In this document: in pieces, positions 9,702 to 18,894 of the stretch
How positions within the stretch are numbered: position 1 is the stretch's first letter
Layout: each line of letters begins with the position of its first letter
Source: Allopusillimonas ginsengisoli
Lineage (GTDB): Bacteria > Pseudomonadota > Gammaproteobacteria > Burkholderiales > Burkholderiaceae_B
NCBI GenBank assembly: GCA_005239165.1
Contig: RAPG01000007.1
Location: 186,001-250,000, forward strand
DNA: 64,000 bases
Reading direction: 5' to 3'
Program-made: the position numbers and the translations under genes
The notes under the pieces: generated by a model
What the model saw: only the letters and a program-made list of their open reading frames with translations
Told to the model about the DNA's origin: nothing
Database searches by the model: none

Positions 9702-10388
9702 ATGTCAGAAGTGAACACCAATCACAAGCCAATTGAAGCTTCTCTGCTAAAGCGCTGTGCCGCCATCGGCAGCAGTACGTGGGCCGACGCACTTGATGTC
9801 GTTGGTATACACGGTGTAGTTCAGGGAGTCACTCAACGCGCCGGGCAGGGGCGAGTCATGGGCGAGGCCGTAACGGCGCGCCATCAGTGGGGGCAATTGG
9901 GCGAGTTCGACCGCGCTGATTTTGCAGTCGGACAGTTGGTGGCCGCGACTGGGCCCAACAAGATTCTGGTTGTTGATGTGGGTGGCCAGGCCATCTCTAC
10001 GTTCGGTGGTATTGCTTCGACGGCGGCTAGTTTGCGCGGCGCCACGGCTGTCATGATTGACGGTGCTTGCAGGGATGTTGACGAAATTCAGGCCATTGGC
10101 CTCTGGATGGCCAGTCGCCATGTCACGCCACTCACCGGCAAGACGCGTCTTCAGCTTCAGGAGCTTGGTGGCCGCGTCATGCTGGGTGGTGTGGGTGTGG
10201 AGCAGGGCGACCTCATTGTGGGCGATGATACGGGTATTGTCGTCATTCCTCGCGAACGTCTTGAAGAAGTGCTGGTTGCCGCGGAGCATGCCCTTGCTAT
10301 CGACGAAAAGGTTGAAAGTGCAGTCCGGAAAGGCGTGCCGTTCGCCGAAGCGGCGGCTGCCGCGAACTACATTCCAGCGAAGGCATGA
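9702..10388 (+). CDS. RraA-like protein (HMG aldolase/oxaloacetate decarboxylase fold)
   Basis: The 228-residue protein belongs to the RraA/dimethylmenaquinone-methyltransferase-like family. Its characterised catabolic members are class II 4-hydroxy-4-methyl-2-oxoglutarate aldolases and oxaloacetate decarboxylases that use a divalent metal. The active-site Arg and metal-binding Asp are in the signature DGACRDVDEI, with VDVGGQAISTFGG ahead of it and GDDTGIVVIPRE near the end. The frame opens at 9645, but the ATG at 9702 gives the family-like N-terminus. The next gene starts 4 bp after the stop, so the genes form an operon. It probably cleaves or decarboxylates a 2-oxo acid made by the neighbouring dehydrogenases (inference). 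Confidence 0.85.
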   Translation: MSEVNTNHKPIEASLLKRCAAIGSSTWADALDVVGIHGVVQGVTQRAGQGRVMGEAVTARHQWGQLGEFDRADFAVGQLVAATGPNKILVVDVGGQAISTFGGIASTAASLRGATAVMIDGACRDVDEIQAIGLWMASRHVTPLTGKTRLQLQELGGRVMLGGVGVEQGDLIVGDDTGIVVIPRERLEEVLVAAEHALAIDEKVESAVRKGVPFAEAAAAANYIPAKA

Positions 10389-10392
10389 TCCC

Positions 10393-11352
10393 ATGAATCA
10401 CCCCGTCTACGACGTAGTGCAATTGGCATCTTTGGGCAAAATGTTCGATGACGCCCTCGCGACGCGATTTCGCGTGCTCCCCTTATGGGATGATCCGCAC
10501 GCAATGGAGCATCTTGCTGCAGCGAGCGCCGCTAAAGTAGTCGTCACATCGGTCCGTCGCGGACTCTCCCGCGACATCATCTCGCGTCTGCCCGCGCTGC
10601 GTGCCGTTTGCAGTTGGGGTGTTGGCTACGAAACGCTGGATGTGGCTGCCACACAAGAGCGTAACATCGTCGTTAGTAACACCCCCGAAGTGTTGGACGA
10701 TTGCGTTGCCGATCTGGCCTGGGCATTGCTTTTGACAGCCGCGAGACGTACTAACATTGGTGATCGCTATGTCAAAACGGGGCAGTGGCAAACTATAGGG
10801 GCCTTCCCTCTTTCCACACGCGTATGGGGAAAGCGTCTGGGAATACTCGGAATGGGGCGCATCGGCATGGCCATCGCGCAGCGCGGCAAGGGTTTCAATA
10901 TGGATGTGCGCTATAACAATCGGCGCGAACGTCCCGATACACCCTATACCTTCGAACCAGTACTGCAAAAACTGGCCGAATGGGCCGACTTCCTTGTGAT
11001 TGCTTGCCCTGGCGGTCCGCAGACACACCACATTGTTAATGCCGCCGTGATACGCGCGCTCGGCCCCAAGGGAATACTGGTAAACATTGCCCGCGGTTCT
11101 GTTGTTGAGCAAGAGGCGATGGTCAGTGCTTTGCAGGAAGGCTTGCTGGGAGGGGCAGGGCTGGACGTGCTGGAAAATGAGCCCACGGTGCCGGCGCTCT
11201 TTATGCATATGGACCAGATTGCTCTCATGCCGCATGTAGGCAGTGCCACACATGAGACACGACAGGATATGTCCCAGCTGGTGTTGGATAATGTTGAATC
11301 ATTCCTCACAACAGGCAGGCTGCGTACGCCCATAAATGAAAGGCTTGCGTGA
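10393..11352 (+). CDS. D-2-hydroxyacid dehydrogenase (glyoxylate/hydroxypyruvate reductase family)
   Basis: This 319-residue NAD(P)-dependent dehydrogenase has the Rossmann motif LGILGMGRIGMAIAQRGKGF, the catalytic Arg in NIARGSVVEQE, the Glu in LDVLENEP and the catalytic His in LMPHVGSATHETR. The reading frame continues upstream inside the RraA gene. The ATG at 10393, four bases after the RraA stop, begins the conserved N-terminus. Members interconvert D-2-hydroxy acids and 2-oxo acids such as glyoxylate and hydroxypyruvate. The GTGA overlap with the next gene shows translational coupling to the GlcD-like flavoprotein. Confidence 0.9.
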   Translation: MNHPVYDVVQLASLGKMFDDALATRFRVLPLWDDPHAMEHLAAASAAKVVVTSVRRGLSRDIISRLPALRAVCSWGVGYETLDVAATQERNIVVSNTPEVLDDCVADLAWALLLTAARRTNIGDRYVKTGQWQTIGAFPLSTRVWGKRLGILGMGRIGMAIAQRGKGFNMDVRYNNRRERPDTPYTFEPVLQKLAEWADFLVIACPGGPQTHHIVNAAVIRALGPKGILVNIARGSVVEQEAMVSALQEGLLGGAGLDVLENEPTVPALFMHMDQIALMPHVGSATHETRQDMSQLVLDNVESFLTTGRLRTPINERLA

Positions 11353-12791
11353 AATCCTTTCTGCAAACACTGAGGCACTTGATCGGCTCCGCGCATGTGC
11401 TGACAGACTCCGACGCCCAACCCTATCTGACTGATTGGCGTCGCTATTGCACTGGCCGCGCGCTGGCCATACTGCGGCCGGCTGATACTCAACAGGTTGC
11501 CGACATCGTGCGGTTGTGTTCACAGTTCGGCGTTCCGATCGTGCCACAAGGGGGAAACACTGGCCAGGTTGCTGCCGCCACGCCCGACGAGACGGGTACT
11601 GCGGTGGTAATCAGCTTGCAACGACTAAATCGCATTCGGGCCATCGATCCGGATAATAATACGATTACCGTCGAGGCAGGATGCATTCTTCAAGCTGTCC
11701 AGCAAGCCGCTATGGCCGCCGATCGTTTGTTTCCGCTTTCACTGGGTGCGGAGGGAAGTTGCTTCATCGGCGGGAATCTGGCGACTAATGCTGGCGGCAC
11801 GCAAGTGCTGCGGTATGGCAATGCCCGCGAACTCGCTCTCGGACTGGAGGTCGTCACGCCGGGAGGCGAGGTGTGGAACGGCCTGCGCGGTTTGCGTAAA
11901 GACAATACCGGGTATGCCCTGCGTGACCTCTATATCGGTAGTGAGGGAACGCTGGGCGTTATTACGGCGGCCACGCTGAAATTGTTTCCGCTACCCAATG
12001 TCCAGCGCACTGCTTTTCTTGCTGTTGAAAGTCTGTCTGATACGACACGTATTCTTCAACGTGCACGCCTCATGCTGGGCACATCGCTCACGGGGTTCGA
12101 GATTATGTCGCGCGCATGCTTGGATCTTGTCAGCGAAACACATCCACAGCAACGCTTGCCCTTTAGCGCCTTGCCTTCACACATGCAGTGGTATGTGCTC
12201 CTGGAAATTTCCAGCAGCGAAGACGAGGCGCACGCTGTTCATCAGTTTGAGACACTGCTTGAGCAGCTTATGGAAGCAGGGCTTGTACTCGACGCAGTTA
12301 TCGCGATGACGCAAGGCCAGAGCGAGGCGTTTTGGCGTTTACGCGAGAGCATTACATTGGCTCTCGCTCAGAGTGGATATTGCATAAAACACGATATATC
12401 GCTGGCCGTCTCCATGATCGCTGCCTTCGTGCGTGATACAGATCATGCCATTCAGCAGATCTACCCTGGCACGCGAATGATGGTGTTCGGTCATTTGGGC
12501 GATGGCAATCTTCATTACAACCTTCTCGGGCCTGCTGACGCGCTGCCTGAAACCGTTGCTGCCAAAGAAGGCGCCATCCAGTCACTGGTGCACGAGCGGG
12601 TTGTCGCCGTCGGCGGATCCATCAGTGCAGAGCAAGGCATAGGTTCGCGGCGAGTTGATGATCTGGAGCACTTTAAGAGTCCGCTGGAATTGGCATTGAT
12701 GCGCCGTATCAAACAAGCCCTGGACCCGCAGGACATCATGAATCCGGGAAAAGTACTGGCCAAGACCGACCTGTCTTCGTCCAAGACTTAG
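11349..12791 (+). CDS. FAD-linked oxidase, GlcD/D-2-hydroxyglutarate dehydrogenase family
   Basis: The 480-residue protein has an N-terminal PCMH-type FAD-binding domain (VPQGGNTGQVAAATPDETG, GAEGSCFIGGNLATNAGG, YIGSEGTLGVITAATLKL). The C-terminal FAD-oxidase domain carries the metal-site motif FGHLGDGNLHYNL and ends SAEQGIGSRRVDDL...LDPQDIMNPGKVL. Such enzymes oxidise D-2-hydroxy acids (glycolate, D-lactate, D-2-hydroxyglutarate) and pass electrons to quinone or an electron-transfer flavoprotein. Translation starts at a GTG overlapping the stop of the D-2-hydroxyacid dehydrogenase. No GlcE or GlcF partners are present, so a single-subunit enzyme is likelier than glycolate oxidase. Confidence 0.9.
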   Translation: MKSFLQTLRHLIGSAHVLTDSDAQPYLTDWRRYCTGRALAILRPADTQQVADIVRLCSQFGVPIVPQGGNTGQVAAATPDETGTAVVISLQRLNRIRAIDPDNNTITVEAGCILQAVQQAAMAADRLFPLSLGAEGSCFIGGNLATNAGGTQVLRYGNARELALGLEVVTPGGEVWNGLRGLRKDNTGYALRDLYIGSEGTLGVITAATLKLFPLPNVQRTAFLAVESLSDTTRILQRARLMLGTSLTGFEIMSRACLDLVSETHPQQRLPFSALPSHMQWYVLLEISSSEDEAHAVHQFETLLEQLMEAGLVLDAVIAMTQGQSEAFWRLRESITLALAQSGYCIKHDISLAVSMIAAFVRDTDHAIQQIYPGTRMMVFGHLGDGNLHYNLLGPADALPETVAAKEGAIQSLVHERVVAVGGSISAEQGIGSRRVDDLEHFKSPLELALMRRIKQALDPQDIMNPGKVLAKTDLSSSKT

Positions 12792-12906
12792 CGGAACCAT
12801 CGCTGGTCTGGAGGCTGGTTCCTCCGCATACCTACAACACGCGGCGCTACTGCCATTTGAAGAATTAGAACACCTCATATTTACCATTTATAAGCGAGAA
12901 ATTTTC

Positions 12907-13797
12907 ATGAACAGCAATCCGGTTGCAGTGTACGGCCTTGGAAATATGGGCTATTTGGTCGCGCAGCGCGTTGCAAAGCAATTTAAGGTTAAAGTTGCGG
13001 ATCTCGACACAGTGCAGGTTCAAAACGCTCGTGCCGCCTTTGCGGCCATACCCATCGTTGATACTCAAGACGTCGCTGACGTCCGAACCGTCGTTCTGTG
13101 TCTGCCGACACCAGCGGCTTCGCGTCACGTGCTTGGACAAATCGCGCCTCATCTCCCTCCTGATGCGATCGTTATTGAAACCAGTACCGTGAATCCCGAT
13201 GATATCCATACCTGTCAACAACTGCTGACACCATTCGGCCTTCGCATCATCGACGCTTCGATTCTTGCCGGCGTCAGCCAGATGGAGGCAGGAACGGCAA
13301 CCTTACTGTTGGGTGGAGAAGAGGAAGACATCTCTGCAGTACAAGCCGTGTTGGACGCGATCGCCGAAAAGCAGATTCATTTTGGCCCTTTGGCTACTGG
13401 AGCGGCTGCCAAGGTCATCAATAATGCCGTGGCGCATGCTGTAATGGTTGTGGTGGCGGAGGCAGGCGCACTGGCAACCGCTACTGGAGTCGACTGCAAT
13501 AAATTGATTGCCCTTTTGGCAGACCCGCAGATGGGTTTGCATCGTCCGCTGACCCATCGCTACGCTGAACGGGTTGTAAGTGGCAACTATGAGGGAGGCA
13601 TGCCTCTGGACGCGGCTCGAAAAGATTCCACGCTTGTTCTGGAACTCGCACAGTCAAAGGGCGTACCACTCTTTGCCATACAAGGTTCTCACTCTGCCTA
13701 TGAAATAGCCTCAGCAGCTGGCTATGGGCGTGAAGACTATGCCGCCGTTGCCAAAGTTTGGGCTGACTGGGGGAAGCCAACGGTTCCCGTCAAATAG
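12907..13797 (+). CDS. NAD(P)-dependent 3-hydroxyacid dehydrogenase (3-hydroxyisobutyrate dehydrogenase family)
   Basis: The 296-residue protein shows the N-terminal dinucleotide fold VYGLGNMGYLVAQRVAKQF, the substrate loop ILAGVSQMEAGTATLLLGG (replacing the usual DAPVSGG) and the catalytic lysine in GAAAKVINNAVAHA. Members reduce tartronate semialdehyde or oxidise 3-hydroxyisobutyrate and other 3-hydroxyacids. The divergent substrate loop argues against a standard GarR or MmsB assignment. It lies 115 bp after the GlcD-like gene and probably ends this operon; the convergent lysR gene follows. Confidence 0.85.
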   Translation: MNSNPVAVYGLGNMGYLVAQRVAKQFKVKVADLDTVQVQNARAAFAAIPIVDTQDVADVRTVVLCLPTPAASRHVLGQIAPHLPPDAIVIETSTVNPDDIHTCQQLLTPFGLRIIDASILAGVSQMEAGTATLLLGGEEEDISAVQAVLDAIAEKQIHFGPLATGAAAKVINNAVAHAVMVVVAEAGALATATGVDCNKLIALLADPQMGLHRPLTHRYAERVVSGNYEGGMPLDAARKDSTLVLELAQSKGVPLFAIQGSHSAYEIASAAGYGREDYAAVAKVWADWGKPTVPVK

Positions 13798-14023
13798 ACC
13801 CCTTTACAGACTCTTCAGATCTAGCTGTGTGTCGGGGTATCGCCTCGAACGCAGCACGTATAACTCGGTGGCATTTCGCTGCGTTGCCGCCGGCACCCAT
13901 CCCCACCAAGACATGCTGACGACCTTCCGGCACCCTTTCAGTGCGCAGTTGGAAACGCTATTTGTGCAAGAGCTGCTGTTTACGTGAGAAATGGGGCTGC
14001 TCAAGCTGAGCAAGTGCGCGTAT

Positions 14024-14947
14024 TCAGACCAGGCGATTTCCACCGCGATCTACCGTCAGAAAACTGAGACGAAGTAATGTGTCGCGTGCAAGCTCTACAA
14101 CAGCGTCTAGTCCCGAACTTTGCGCTGCCGTCATGTAAGAAATATAAAAACCCGCAGGATCAATCGGCGGGTCGCAAGGCAGTGAGCGTACGACGCCTGT
14201 TGCCAACATATCCTGTAAAAGCGGGAGGGGCAAAATGGCAATCGCGTGGCCGGCAGCGACCAGCCTGGCAATTAGCGCGAGCGAATTGCTGGTGCTCAAT
14301 GACTTGGCCTTGGCACCGCCCGCACTTAACCAACTCTCAACCACTGCATGGAGTGTGGAAGGGGCCGAGTGCGTGGCAATGTTCATGCCATGAGTGCTTT
14401 GCGGTTGGAAGGGGTTTGCGTGAACAGGCATAGATGGCGAAGCAACCCAGGCGAAAGGCATCCATCCAATAAAACTGTCGGTGATTTCGGGCCCGGTAGA
14501 AGGATTGGTCAGCAGTGCGATATCAAGCTCTTTGGCATTTAGCTTTTGATTCAGCACAGAACCCACATCCACAGTAATTTCCAGCTCTAACGAGGGGAAG
14601 TGCTCTTTGATTTGTGCGATGACGGCTGTCAGGCCCACAGTCGCCGAACACTCGTCGGCGCCAAGACGAAGTTTTCCGGAAGGACTGCTGTCTTTACGAA
14701 AATGTTCCAGTTGCCGACTGCTCTGAAGTGCCTGATCTGCATGGCGTAATGCAGACATACCGATTTCGGTAAGCGTGACGCGTTGGCGAGAGCGTTCGAA
14801 TAGTTGAGTTTCCAGCGTGGTTTCCAGCTCTCGTATACGTGCTGAAACGGCTGGCTGCGAAAGGTGCAAATGCCTTGCGGCGGCATGAATGCTGCCCAGA
14901 TGGGCCGCCCAATAAAAGGCTTCCAGCTGGCTTAGGGTAATCCGCAT
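14024..14947 (-). CDS. LysR family transcriptional regulator
   Basis: The 307-residue protein has a standard N-terminal helix-turn-helix (LSQLEAFYWAAHLGSIHAAA and LSQPAVSARIRELE) followed by the effector-binding domain. It is divergent from the RraA/TRAP operon, with a 124-bp intergenic region that holds a GTGAC-AC-GTCAC palindrome at 15058-15069, immediately before the RraA start. This is the arrangement expected for a LysR activator of the TRAP operon (inference). Its stop codon converges with the dehydrogenase operon on the left. Confidence 0.9.
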   Translation of the reverse strand: MRITLSQLEAFYWAAHLGSIHAAARHLHLSQPAVSARIRELETTLETQLFERSRQRVTLTEIGMSALRHADQALQSSRQLEHFRKDSSPSGKLRLGADECSATVGLTAVIAQIKEHFPSLELEITVDVGSVLNQKLNAKELDIALLTNPSTGPEITDSFIGWMPFAWVASPSMPVHANPFQPQSTHGMNIATHSAPSTLHAVVESWLSAGGAKAKSLSTSNSLALIARLVAAGHAIAILPLPLLQDMLATGVVRSLPCDPPIDPAGFYISYMTAAQSSGLDAVVELARDTLLRLSFLTVDRGGNRLV

Positions 14948-15057
14948 GATAAGGAATATCTCTCAAGTGACCGTGGATTTTTGATTATTCCGGGCGTAAG
15001 CGTGCGTGATACTCTGCCCTCGACTTGACCGCATTTTCTTATTTTTCTTTCATTATA

Positions 15058-15069
15058 GTGACACGTCAC
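15058..15069. promoter_or_regulatory. Short palindrome before the RraA/TRAP operon
   Basis: GTGACACGTCAC is a perfect palindrome with 5-bp arms, ending 2 bp before the ATG at 15072 in the lysR-RraA intergenic region. It may be an operator or part of a LysR site; its position so close to the start codon is unusual for an activator site. Confidence 0.35.
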
Positions 15070-15071
15070 AC

Positions 15072-15746
15072 ATGTATCTGATCAACCCTCTGCCCGAATC
15101 CATTCCAGCCTCTGACCTGGCGTTGCTGTCGCGTGCAGAGCCCGCAACGGTTGGTCACTTTCGTACCATCGGTTTCATGGATGCCGGCATAAGCGCACAC
15201 GCCCGAGACCTGCGTGTGGCAGGCACTGCCGTGACCGTTCGCATGCCGGGTACAGACGGCGGCATTCTTCATCACGCAATGGGGTGTGTACGTCCTGGCG
15301 ACATCCTGGTTATTGATCGTTGCGGTGAAGCTGTTACAGCCGCCTTTGGTGGTGCAATGGCTTACGCCGCGCGACAGGCGGGAGTTATTGCAATGATTGT
15401 CGACGGTCGCGTGACCGATTTGGGAGAACTGCGCGAGCATGGCGTTCCAGTGTGGTCGCGAGGCCCCTCCATTGTCACGACACGGGTTCTGGGCCTGGAC
15501 GGTGAGTTCTGTGGCCCGATCAGTTGCGGCGGGGTGGTTGTGCAGCCTGGTGATGCCGTGCTGGCTGATGAGAACGGTGTGCTGGTGCTTCCGCGAGCGC
15601 ATATTCGTGGTGCTGCCGAGCAGGCTATTGCTTTTCAGGAGCAAGAGAAGCTTACTTTGGCGCGCTTGCGCGCTGGAGAGAAATTTCCCGACATCGTCGG
15701 GTCACGGGCCACCATCAGTCGAAACACGGCGCATGCCGTGGCGTGA
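15072..15746 (+). CDS. RraA-like protein, second copy
   Basis: The 224-residue protein is a second RraA/HMG-aldolase-like protein, clearly divergent from the one at 9.7 kb. It keeps the core Arg and Asp in DGRVTDL, with VIDRCGEAVTAAFGG before and LADENGVLVLP near the end. The frame is open to 15006, but the ATG at 15072 starts the family-like sequence. It is followed 98 bp later by a TRAP transporter on the same strand, so it probably handles a compound imported by that system or its oxidised product (inference). Confidence 0.82.
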   Translation: MYLINPLPESIPASDLALLSRAEPATVGHFRTIGFMDAGISAHARDLRVAGTAVTVRMPGTDGGILHHAMGCVRPGDILVIDRCGEAVTAAFGGAMAYAARQAGVIAMIVDGRVTDLGELREHGVPVWSRGPSIVTTRVLGLDGEFCGPISCGGVVVQPGDAVLADENGVLVLPRAHIRGAAEQAIAFQEQEKLTLARLRAGEKFPDIVGSRATISRNTAHAVA

Positions 15747-15844
15747 CAAGAGAGCAGCCAGCCGTTTCTCTGGTCAGGCTGTCAGTATCTTCAATTCCAT
15801 AGCTTTGTGATGGGTTTTTTGTATTTTGAAAAGGAGAGGGGATT

Positions 15845-16879
15845 ATGAAAAAAATATTATCTGCACTCGTAATGGTGTCCGCAAGTCTCGGTGTTTCCGC
15901 TGCAGAGCTGCCAAAAACCCACTTTCAAGTGGTTGGCGGTGGTAGCCATAACTACACGTTCGGGGCCGTAGAAAAGCCTTTCTGGGAAAAAACACTTCCA
16001 GAGGCGTCGGGGGGCCGCGTCACCGCTGACCTGGCCGGTTTGGCCGAGAGCGGGCTTAAAGGGCCAGAGGTTGTTCGATTGATGCGCTCGGGTGCCATAG
16101 ACATCGGCATGGGCGTGTTTGCGTATGTCAGCAGTGATGATGCCATGTTCGAAGGCGTGGATCTGCCTGGCATGGCAACCGATATCGAGAGCGCTCGCAA
16201 GATCGCACAGGCCTATCGTCCCGTGCTCGACAAACGTATGCGCGAGCGTCATGGCATCAAATTACTTGCAACGATCTCATACACGGCCCAGGTGTTTTTT
16301 TGCCGTGAACCCGTCAAACAACTTACTGATCTTAAGGGGCGAAAAATTCGTACGCGTGGCCGCAATATGGCAGATTACGTAAGTGCCTTGGGCGGCAGTC
16401 CTGTCACTCTGCCTTTTGCCGAAGTGGTCACTGCCTTGCAGACCGGTGTGATTGATTGCGCCGTGACAGGAATTGGGTCGGGCAACGCCGCCAAGTGGTA
16501 TGAAGTGGCCAATAATCTGTACAACTTGCCCATTGACTGGTCGGTAGGCTTTTATGGCATTGGTATGAAACGTTGGCAGAAACTTGATCCCGCTGTACAG
16601 GCCCTGCTTGAAGAGCAGGCGCTGGTACTCGAAGATCGACTCTGGACGGAAACCAAGCGTGAAAACGAATTTGCCCTGGCATGTAATACCGGCAAAGGCG
16701 ATTGCGAAATCCATGACAAGGCAAACATGCAGGCCGCCGCGCCAGATGCCAAAGAGCAGGAGGTTCTGCGTGGCATTGCTCAAAACATCGCGGAACAATG
16801 GGGCAAACGTTGCGGCGCAGACTGCGTCAAAGAGTGGAATGAGACGGCCGGTAAGGCAGCGGGCGTAAGTATCCACTGA
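15845..16879 (+). CDS. dctP: TRAP transporter substrate-binding protein, DctP family
   Basis: The 344-residue protein has a signal peptide (MKKILSALVMVSASLGVSA) and the DctP-family core: RSGAIDIGMG, the segment DLKGRKIRTRGRNMADY with the carboxylate-binding arginine, and FAEVVTALQTGVIDCAVTG. It captures an organic acid in the periplasm for the DctQM permease. A strong AAGGAG Shine-Dalgarno precedes the start. The C-terminal part contains four extra cysteines (CNTGKGDC and CGADC), which could form disulfides and are unusual for DctP. Confidence 0.92.
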   Translation: MKKILSALVMVSASLGVSAAELPKTHFQVVGGGSHNYTFGAVEKPFWEKTLPEASGGRVTADLAGLAESGLKGPEVVRLMRSGAIDIGMGVFAYVSSDDAMFEGVDLPGMATDIESARKIAQAYRPVLDKRMRERHGIKLLATISYTAQVFFCREPVKQLTDLKGRKIRTRGRNMADYVSALGGSPVTLPFAEVVTALQTGVIDCAVTGIGSGNAAKWYEVANNLYNLPIDWSVGFYGIGMKRWQKLDPAVQALLEEQALVLEDRLWTETKRENEFALACNTGKGDCEIHDKANMQAAAPDAKEQEVLRGIAQNIAEQWGKRCGADCVKEWNETAGKAAGVSIH

Positions 16880-16908
16880 ACATGCCTCATACCAAGGAGA
16901 GGGCATCT

Positions 16909-17532
16909 ATGAAAACAAAAACGTTGGCGCCGATACGCATGCTGGGCGGAGTCGCGGAGTTTGGCTCATGGATTGGCGGCATCTGTCTTTTGATGTCCTC
17001 TGCCTTGATTGCCGTTGATCTGCTTATGCGCAAGTTTCTGGGCTGGTCTATGGGCGGCTCTGATGAGATAGCGGGTTATGTCCTTGCGGTGGTAAGCGCA
17101 TGGGCGTTTCCGATAACTCTATTGCGTCGCTCGCACATTCGGGTGGATGTTATTTATACGCATGTGCCGCGGGGTGTACGTGTGGCACTTGATCTGTTTG
17201 CCATGTCATGTCTTGGCCTCTTCGTTGGTGTGCTCACGTTTCACGCCTGGCAAGTGCTTGCAGATTCGATCTCGTTTAACGCCGTCTCTAACACACCGCT
17301 TCAAATACCCCAGTGGATTCCGCAATCCATGTGGTTTGCTGGCTGGGTTTTCTTTCTGTTCACTATTGTTGTGTTGCTTGCATGCGCGCTTTACTTGTTG
17401 ATCAGGCGCAGGTCACGAGAGATTGGCAGCTTGATAGGTATTAATTCTGTTGAGGAAGAAATCAATGAAGAAGTCTTCGTCGAAGAAGCGACATTTGTCG
17501 AAACACGGCCACTTGGTACACAGGAGATTTAA
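16909..17532 (+). CDS. dctQ: TRAP transporter small membrane subunit, DctQ family
   Basis: The protein of about 207 residues has four predicted membrane helices (around residues 15-40, 50-70, 90-115 and 135-160 from this start) and the family pattern RKFLGWSMGGSDEIAGYVL followed by WAFPITLLRRSHIRVDV. It forms the membrane permease with DctM. The frame begins at 16882, but the AAGGAG at 16893 places the start at ATG 16909. The C-terminal tail (VEEEINEEVFVEEATFVE) is strongly acidic, which is unusual for this subunit. Confidence 0.9.
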   Translation: MKTKTLAPIRMLGGVAEFGSWIGGICLLMSSALIAVDLLMRKFLGWSMGGSDEIAGYVLAVVSAWAFPITLLRRSHIRVDVIYTHVPRGVRVALDLFAMSCLGLFVGVLTFHAWQVLADSISFNAVSNTPLQIPQWIPQSMWFAGWVFFLFTIVVLLACALYLLIRRRSREIGSLIGINSVEEEINEEVFVEEATFVETRPLGTQEI

Positions 17533-17534
17533 TT

Positions 17535-18824
17535 GTGCTGTCTTTTACTGTAATTCTCCTGTTGAGCCTGCTGGCGTTAAGTGTTACCGCAGCAGCAAGC
17601 GTGGGCGTATTGGGGCTGGCGCTGGCTGAGTTGTATTCGCCACTGCCACTTGCCAATGCCATGGGTGAACTGGCGTGGGGATCAAGTGCGGAGTTCCTGC
17701 TTGTCGCGATTCCCTTGTACGTTCTTATGGGCGAACTGGTGGTTTGCTCGGGGGTGGCCGGACGTATGTATGGTGCAGTATCCAAGTGGGTGTCGTGGCT
17801 GCCGGGCGGGCTCATGAATGCCAATATTGGCGCTTCAGCCCTGTTCTCCGCCACCAGCGGATCAAGCGTAGCAACTGCTGCGACAATTTCTACTCTGGCC
17901 TTGCCGGAACAGCGCAAGTCGGGTTATAACGCGCCGCTTTTTCTTGGCTCCATTGCGGCCGGTGGCACCCTCGGTATTTTGATTCCGCCCTCAATCAATA
18001 TGATTGTGTTTGCGTTGATCGCCAATGTTTCCGTGCCCAAGCTGTACCTGGCGGCAACTGTGCCTGCGCTCGTATTGAGTGGCATGTTTGTTTTGCTGAT
18101 CGTTGTGGTCAGCCTGATGCGCCCCGAACTCGCTGGCGAACGGGTTGCGGTGACATGGCGTGATCGGATCGATAGCTTGCCGCATTTGCTGCCTCCCCTG
18201 GGAATATTTGTTCTGGTGATTGGTGTTATTTATGGAGGCATTGCTACAGCAAGCGAGTCGGCGGCCCTGGGCGTCATCGCTGCATTTCTGCTTGCCTGGT
18301 ACAAGGGGGCGCTGAACACTTCCACCATGCGCCGTGCATTTGAATCGACGATGCGCACCACAGGGATGATCATTCTGATTACGCTGTGTGCCTTCTTCCT
18401 CAATTTTGTGCTCTCGTCCATTGGGCTGACGACCGCTCTTGTGGATTTCGTGGTCGGGTTAGAACTCTCACCCATGGGCACCATGCTGGCGCTTATCGTC
18501 TTCTATATTTTGCTCGGATGCTTCATGGACACCCTTGCCATGCTCGTCACCACGGCGCCGTTAACTGTGCCAATCGTGGTTGCCATGGGGTTCGATCCGA
18601 TCTGGTTTGGCGTGATGTTGATCCTGCTTTGTGAGATGGGGCAATTAACGCCTCCATTTGGTATCAACCTGTTTGTGGTCCAGAGTATTCGTGGCGAAGG
18701 CAAGTTTATTGATGTGATCTATGGCGCATTGCCATTTTGTCTGGCGCTGCTGGCGATGCTGATGATCTTGCTCTTTGCACCTCAGGTGGCGCTTTGGCTG
18801 CCATCGCAGTTTTCGGTTTCTTGA
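17535..18824 (+). CDS. dctM: TRAP transporter large membrane subunit, DctM family
   Basis: The 429-residue protein is a hydrophobic permease with about 12 membrane segments. Family signatures include SGSSVATAATISTLALPE, GGTLGILIPPSINM and GQLTPPFGINLFV. With DctQ it uses the sodium gradient to import the substrate delivered by DctP. It starts with GTG two bases after the dctQ stop, behind a CAGGAG Shine-Dalgarno, so the two are translated together. Confidence 0.93.
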   Translation: MLSFTVILLLSLLALSVTAAASVGVLGLALAELYSPLPLANAMGELAWGSSAEFLLVAIPLYVLMGELVVCSGVAGRMYGAVSKWVSWLPGGLMNANIGASALFSATSGSSVATAATISTLALPEQRKSGYNAPLFLGSIAAGGTLGILIPPSINMIVFALIANVSVPKLYLAATVPALVLSGMFVLLIVVVSLMRPELAGERVAVTWRDRIDSLPHLLPPLGIFVLVIGVIYGGIATASESAALGVIAAFLLAWYKGALNTSTMRRAFESTMRTTGMIILITLCAFFLNFVLSSIGLTTALVDFVVGLELSPMGTMLALIVFYILLGCFMDTLAMLVTTAPLTVPIVVAMGFDPIWFGVMLILLCEMGQLTPPFGINLFVVQSIRGEGKFIDVIYGALPFCLALLAMLMILLFAPQVALWLPSQFSVS

Positions 18825-18894
18825 CCTTGTTGTCAGCGGCGTGGCGTGAAGCTGAACCTTAATCGCGTTTTGTAATTGTCGGGAGATAAGTGAA

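Noticed and set aside
10057..10392. Longer N-terminus for the D-2-hydroxyacid dehydrogenase
   Set aside because: The extra 112 codons are only the RraA gene read in another frame; the conserved protein begins at ATG 10393.
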